Assembly: GCF_026015885.1 (NCBI RefSeq)
Contig: NZ_JAPDUG010000001.1
Coordinates: forward strand, 310,001-374,000
From: Halocynthiibacter sp. SDUM655004
GTDB taxonomy: Bacteria > Pseudomonadota > Alphaproteobacteria > Rhodobacterales > Rhodobacteraceae
Direction of reading: 5' to 3'
Length of the DNA stretch: 64,000 bases
Numbering within the stretch: position 1 is the stretch's first letter; each line of letters begins with the position of its first letter. The notes under the pieces were generated by a model, which was not told where the DNA came from, did not search any database, and worked only from the letters and a program-made list of their open reading frames with translations. A program made the position numbers and the translations under genes. Of this stretch, positions 63,002 to 64,000 are shown piece by piece.

Positions 63002-64000
63002 ATGACAAACAAGACCTCGAACCAAATGTGGGGCGGCCGTTTTGCTGCCGGACCAGACGCTATCATGGAAGCGATCAACGCATCGATCGGATTTGATAAA
63101 CGTATGGCTTCCCAAGACATCGAGGGGTCTCGTGCCCACGCCGCAATGCTGGCAAGCGCAGGCATCATCACAGATAGCGATGCCGAAGCGATCAGGGAAG
63201 GCCTTCTCACCGTTTTGTCAGAGATCGAGACAGGAGAGTTTCCGTTTTCTACCGCGCTCGAAGATATCCATATGAATGTGGAAAGCCGTTTGAAAGAAAT
63301 CATTGGCGAGCCAGCGGGCCGTTTACACACGGGTCGGAGTCGTAACGATCAGGTTGCGACCGATTTCCGCCTTTGGGTCCGTGATCAGGTTGATGCGGCA
63401 ATCGAGGGCCTCGAAGCTCTTATCCGTGCTCTATTGAAACAGGCAGAAGCAGGCGCAGATTGGGTCATGCCAGGATTTACGCACCTTCAGGTGGCGCAGC
63501 CGGTGACATGGGGGCATCACATGATGGCCTATGTCGAGATGTTCGGCCGCGATCTGAGCCGTTTCCGCGATGCACGGAAGCGGATGAATGAAAGCCCGCT
63601 TGGAAGTGCAGCACTTGCGGGTACGTCCTTTCCGATTGATCGCCACATGACGGCAGAGGCGCTGGGCTTTGATCGCCCCGCCGCCAACTCGCTTGATGCG
63701 GTGGCGGATCGGGACTTCGCACTGGAATTCCTCGCGACCTCCTCGATCACCGCAATGCATCTCAGCCGTTTTGCCGAGGAATTGGTCATCTGGTCCTCTG
63801 CGCAATTCCGGTTTGTGGCTTTGTCGGATCGCTTCTCAACCGGCTCCTCTATCATGCCGCAAAAGAAAAACCCCGATGCCGCCGAACTTATCCGCGCCAA
63901 AATTGGCCGTATCCTCGGGGCGATGGTTGGTTTGTTTACTGTGATGAAGGGCTTGCCGCTGACCTATTCGAAGGACATGCAGGAAGACAAAGAGCAGGTT
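63002..64000 (+). CDS. argH: Argininosuccinate lyase, 3' end outside window
   Basis: The first 333 codons of ArgH, running off the right edge in frame; the family is about 460 residues. The start ATG at 63002 follows AAGGATT. Visible are [11 protein letters not shown], the substrate-binding [15 protein letters not shown], the TxLQxAQPVT helix and the fumarase-superfamily signature [12 protein letters not shown]. It makes arginine and fumarate in the last arginine-synthesis step. Confidence 0.95.
   Translation, partial: MTNKTSNQMWGGRFAAGPDAIMEAINASIGFDKRMASQDIEGSRAHAAMLASAGIITDSDAEAIREGLLTVLSEIETGEFPFSTALEDIHMNVESRLKEIIGEPAGRLHTGRSRNDQVATDFRLWVRDQVDAAIEGLEALIRALLKQAEAGADWVMPGFTHLQVAQPVTWGHHMMAYVEMFGRDLSRFRDARKRMNESPLGSAALAGTSFPIDRHMTAEALGFDRPAANSLDAVADRDFALEFLATSSITAMHLSRFAEELVIWSSAQFRFVALSDRFSTGSSIMPQKKNPDAAELIRAKIGRILGAMVGLFTVMKGLPLTYSKDMQEDKEQV

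Noticed and set aside
1-64000. Mobile elements, CRISPR arrays, tRNA genes
   Set aside because: No transposase, integrase, regularly spaced repeats or cloverleaf sequences were recognised anywhere in the window.

Overview
The window looks like a chromosomal segment of a marine alphaproteobacterium of the Rhodobacteraceae (roseobacter type). The reasons are moderately high GC, the order pdxJ-LysE-acpS-lepB-rnc-era-recO, rpoZ next to a single RelA/SpoT homologue, an 1151-residue SMC, DUF1491/DUF1636/DUF2007-type proteins, and a cobalamin pathway of the alphaproteobacterial (cobN, cobW, cbtAB) kind. No phage, insertion sequence, CRISPR array, tRNA or rRNA was seen. This is a densely packed core-genome region.

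Layout. 1-5.1 kb: a VOC (glyoxalase-fold) gene under what looks like a perfect SoxR box, then ETF-ubiquinone oxidoreductase, a secreted TPR protein and ispE. 5.1-28.1 kb: a cobalamin island in several transcription units. These are cobO; cbtB-cbtA-cobW-GNAT-cobN behind a cobalamin riboswitch; DUF1636-cobC-cobD; and a forward operon of small His-rich membrane protein-cbiX-cobH-cobL-cobI-(cbiG/cobJ fusion)-cobM. Interspersed are a GNAT gene, smc, a membrane-lytic transglycosylase and a glutathionyl-hydroquinone reductase. 28.2-34.9 kb: a PatB/MalY aminotransferase, a deformylase operon (def, a degenerate def paralogue, fmt), and rnhA/methyltransferase/ispH on the minus strand, then a NYN-domain gene. 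35.0-44.6 kb: folK, rpoZ-rsh-DUF2062-pdxJ-LysE-exported protein-acpS, lepB-rnc-era-DUF1491-recO. 44.6-49.6 kb: META-domain protein, a TetR regulator with a perfect palindromic operator, tyrB, sseA, smpB, dapA. 49.7-58.7 kb: Slt transglycosylase, two EamA-type exporters, a split mnmC-like pair, polyprenyl diphosphate synthase, DUF2007/TrmN6, a YdcH-like small protein, a LysR regulator and a 47-residue protein. 58.8-64 kb: phaB, phaA, an EAL phosphodiesterase, tag, a TlpA thioredoxin and the start of argH.

How the genes work together. The cob genes cover most of the corrin-ring methylations (CobI, CobJ, CobM, CobL), the CobH rearrangement, cobalt uptake (CbtAB) and insertion (both CbiX and CobN), adenosylation (CobO) and aminopropanol/bridge steps (CobC, CobD). 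Precorrin-3B synthase, CobF, CobK, CobB, CobQ, CobS and CobT are not in the window. The riboswitch ties cobalt import and the late chelatase subunit to B12 level.

Most notable for follow-up: the SoxR-type promoter on the VOC gene; the GNAT translationally coupled between cobW and cobN; coexistence of CbiX with CobN; a deformylase paralogue that has lost its metal Cys and catalytic Glu; an apparently autoregulated TetR with a second operator-like site inside its own gene; and repeated convergent gene pairs whose two stop codons share one four-base YTAR sequence. Many coordinates below use a start codon downstream of the longest open frame, chosen from ribosome-binding sites, overlaps and family length.
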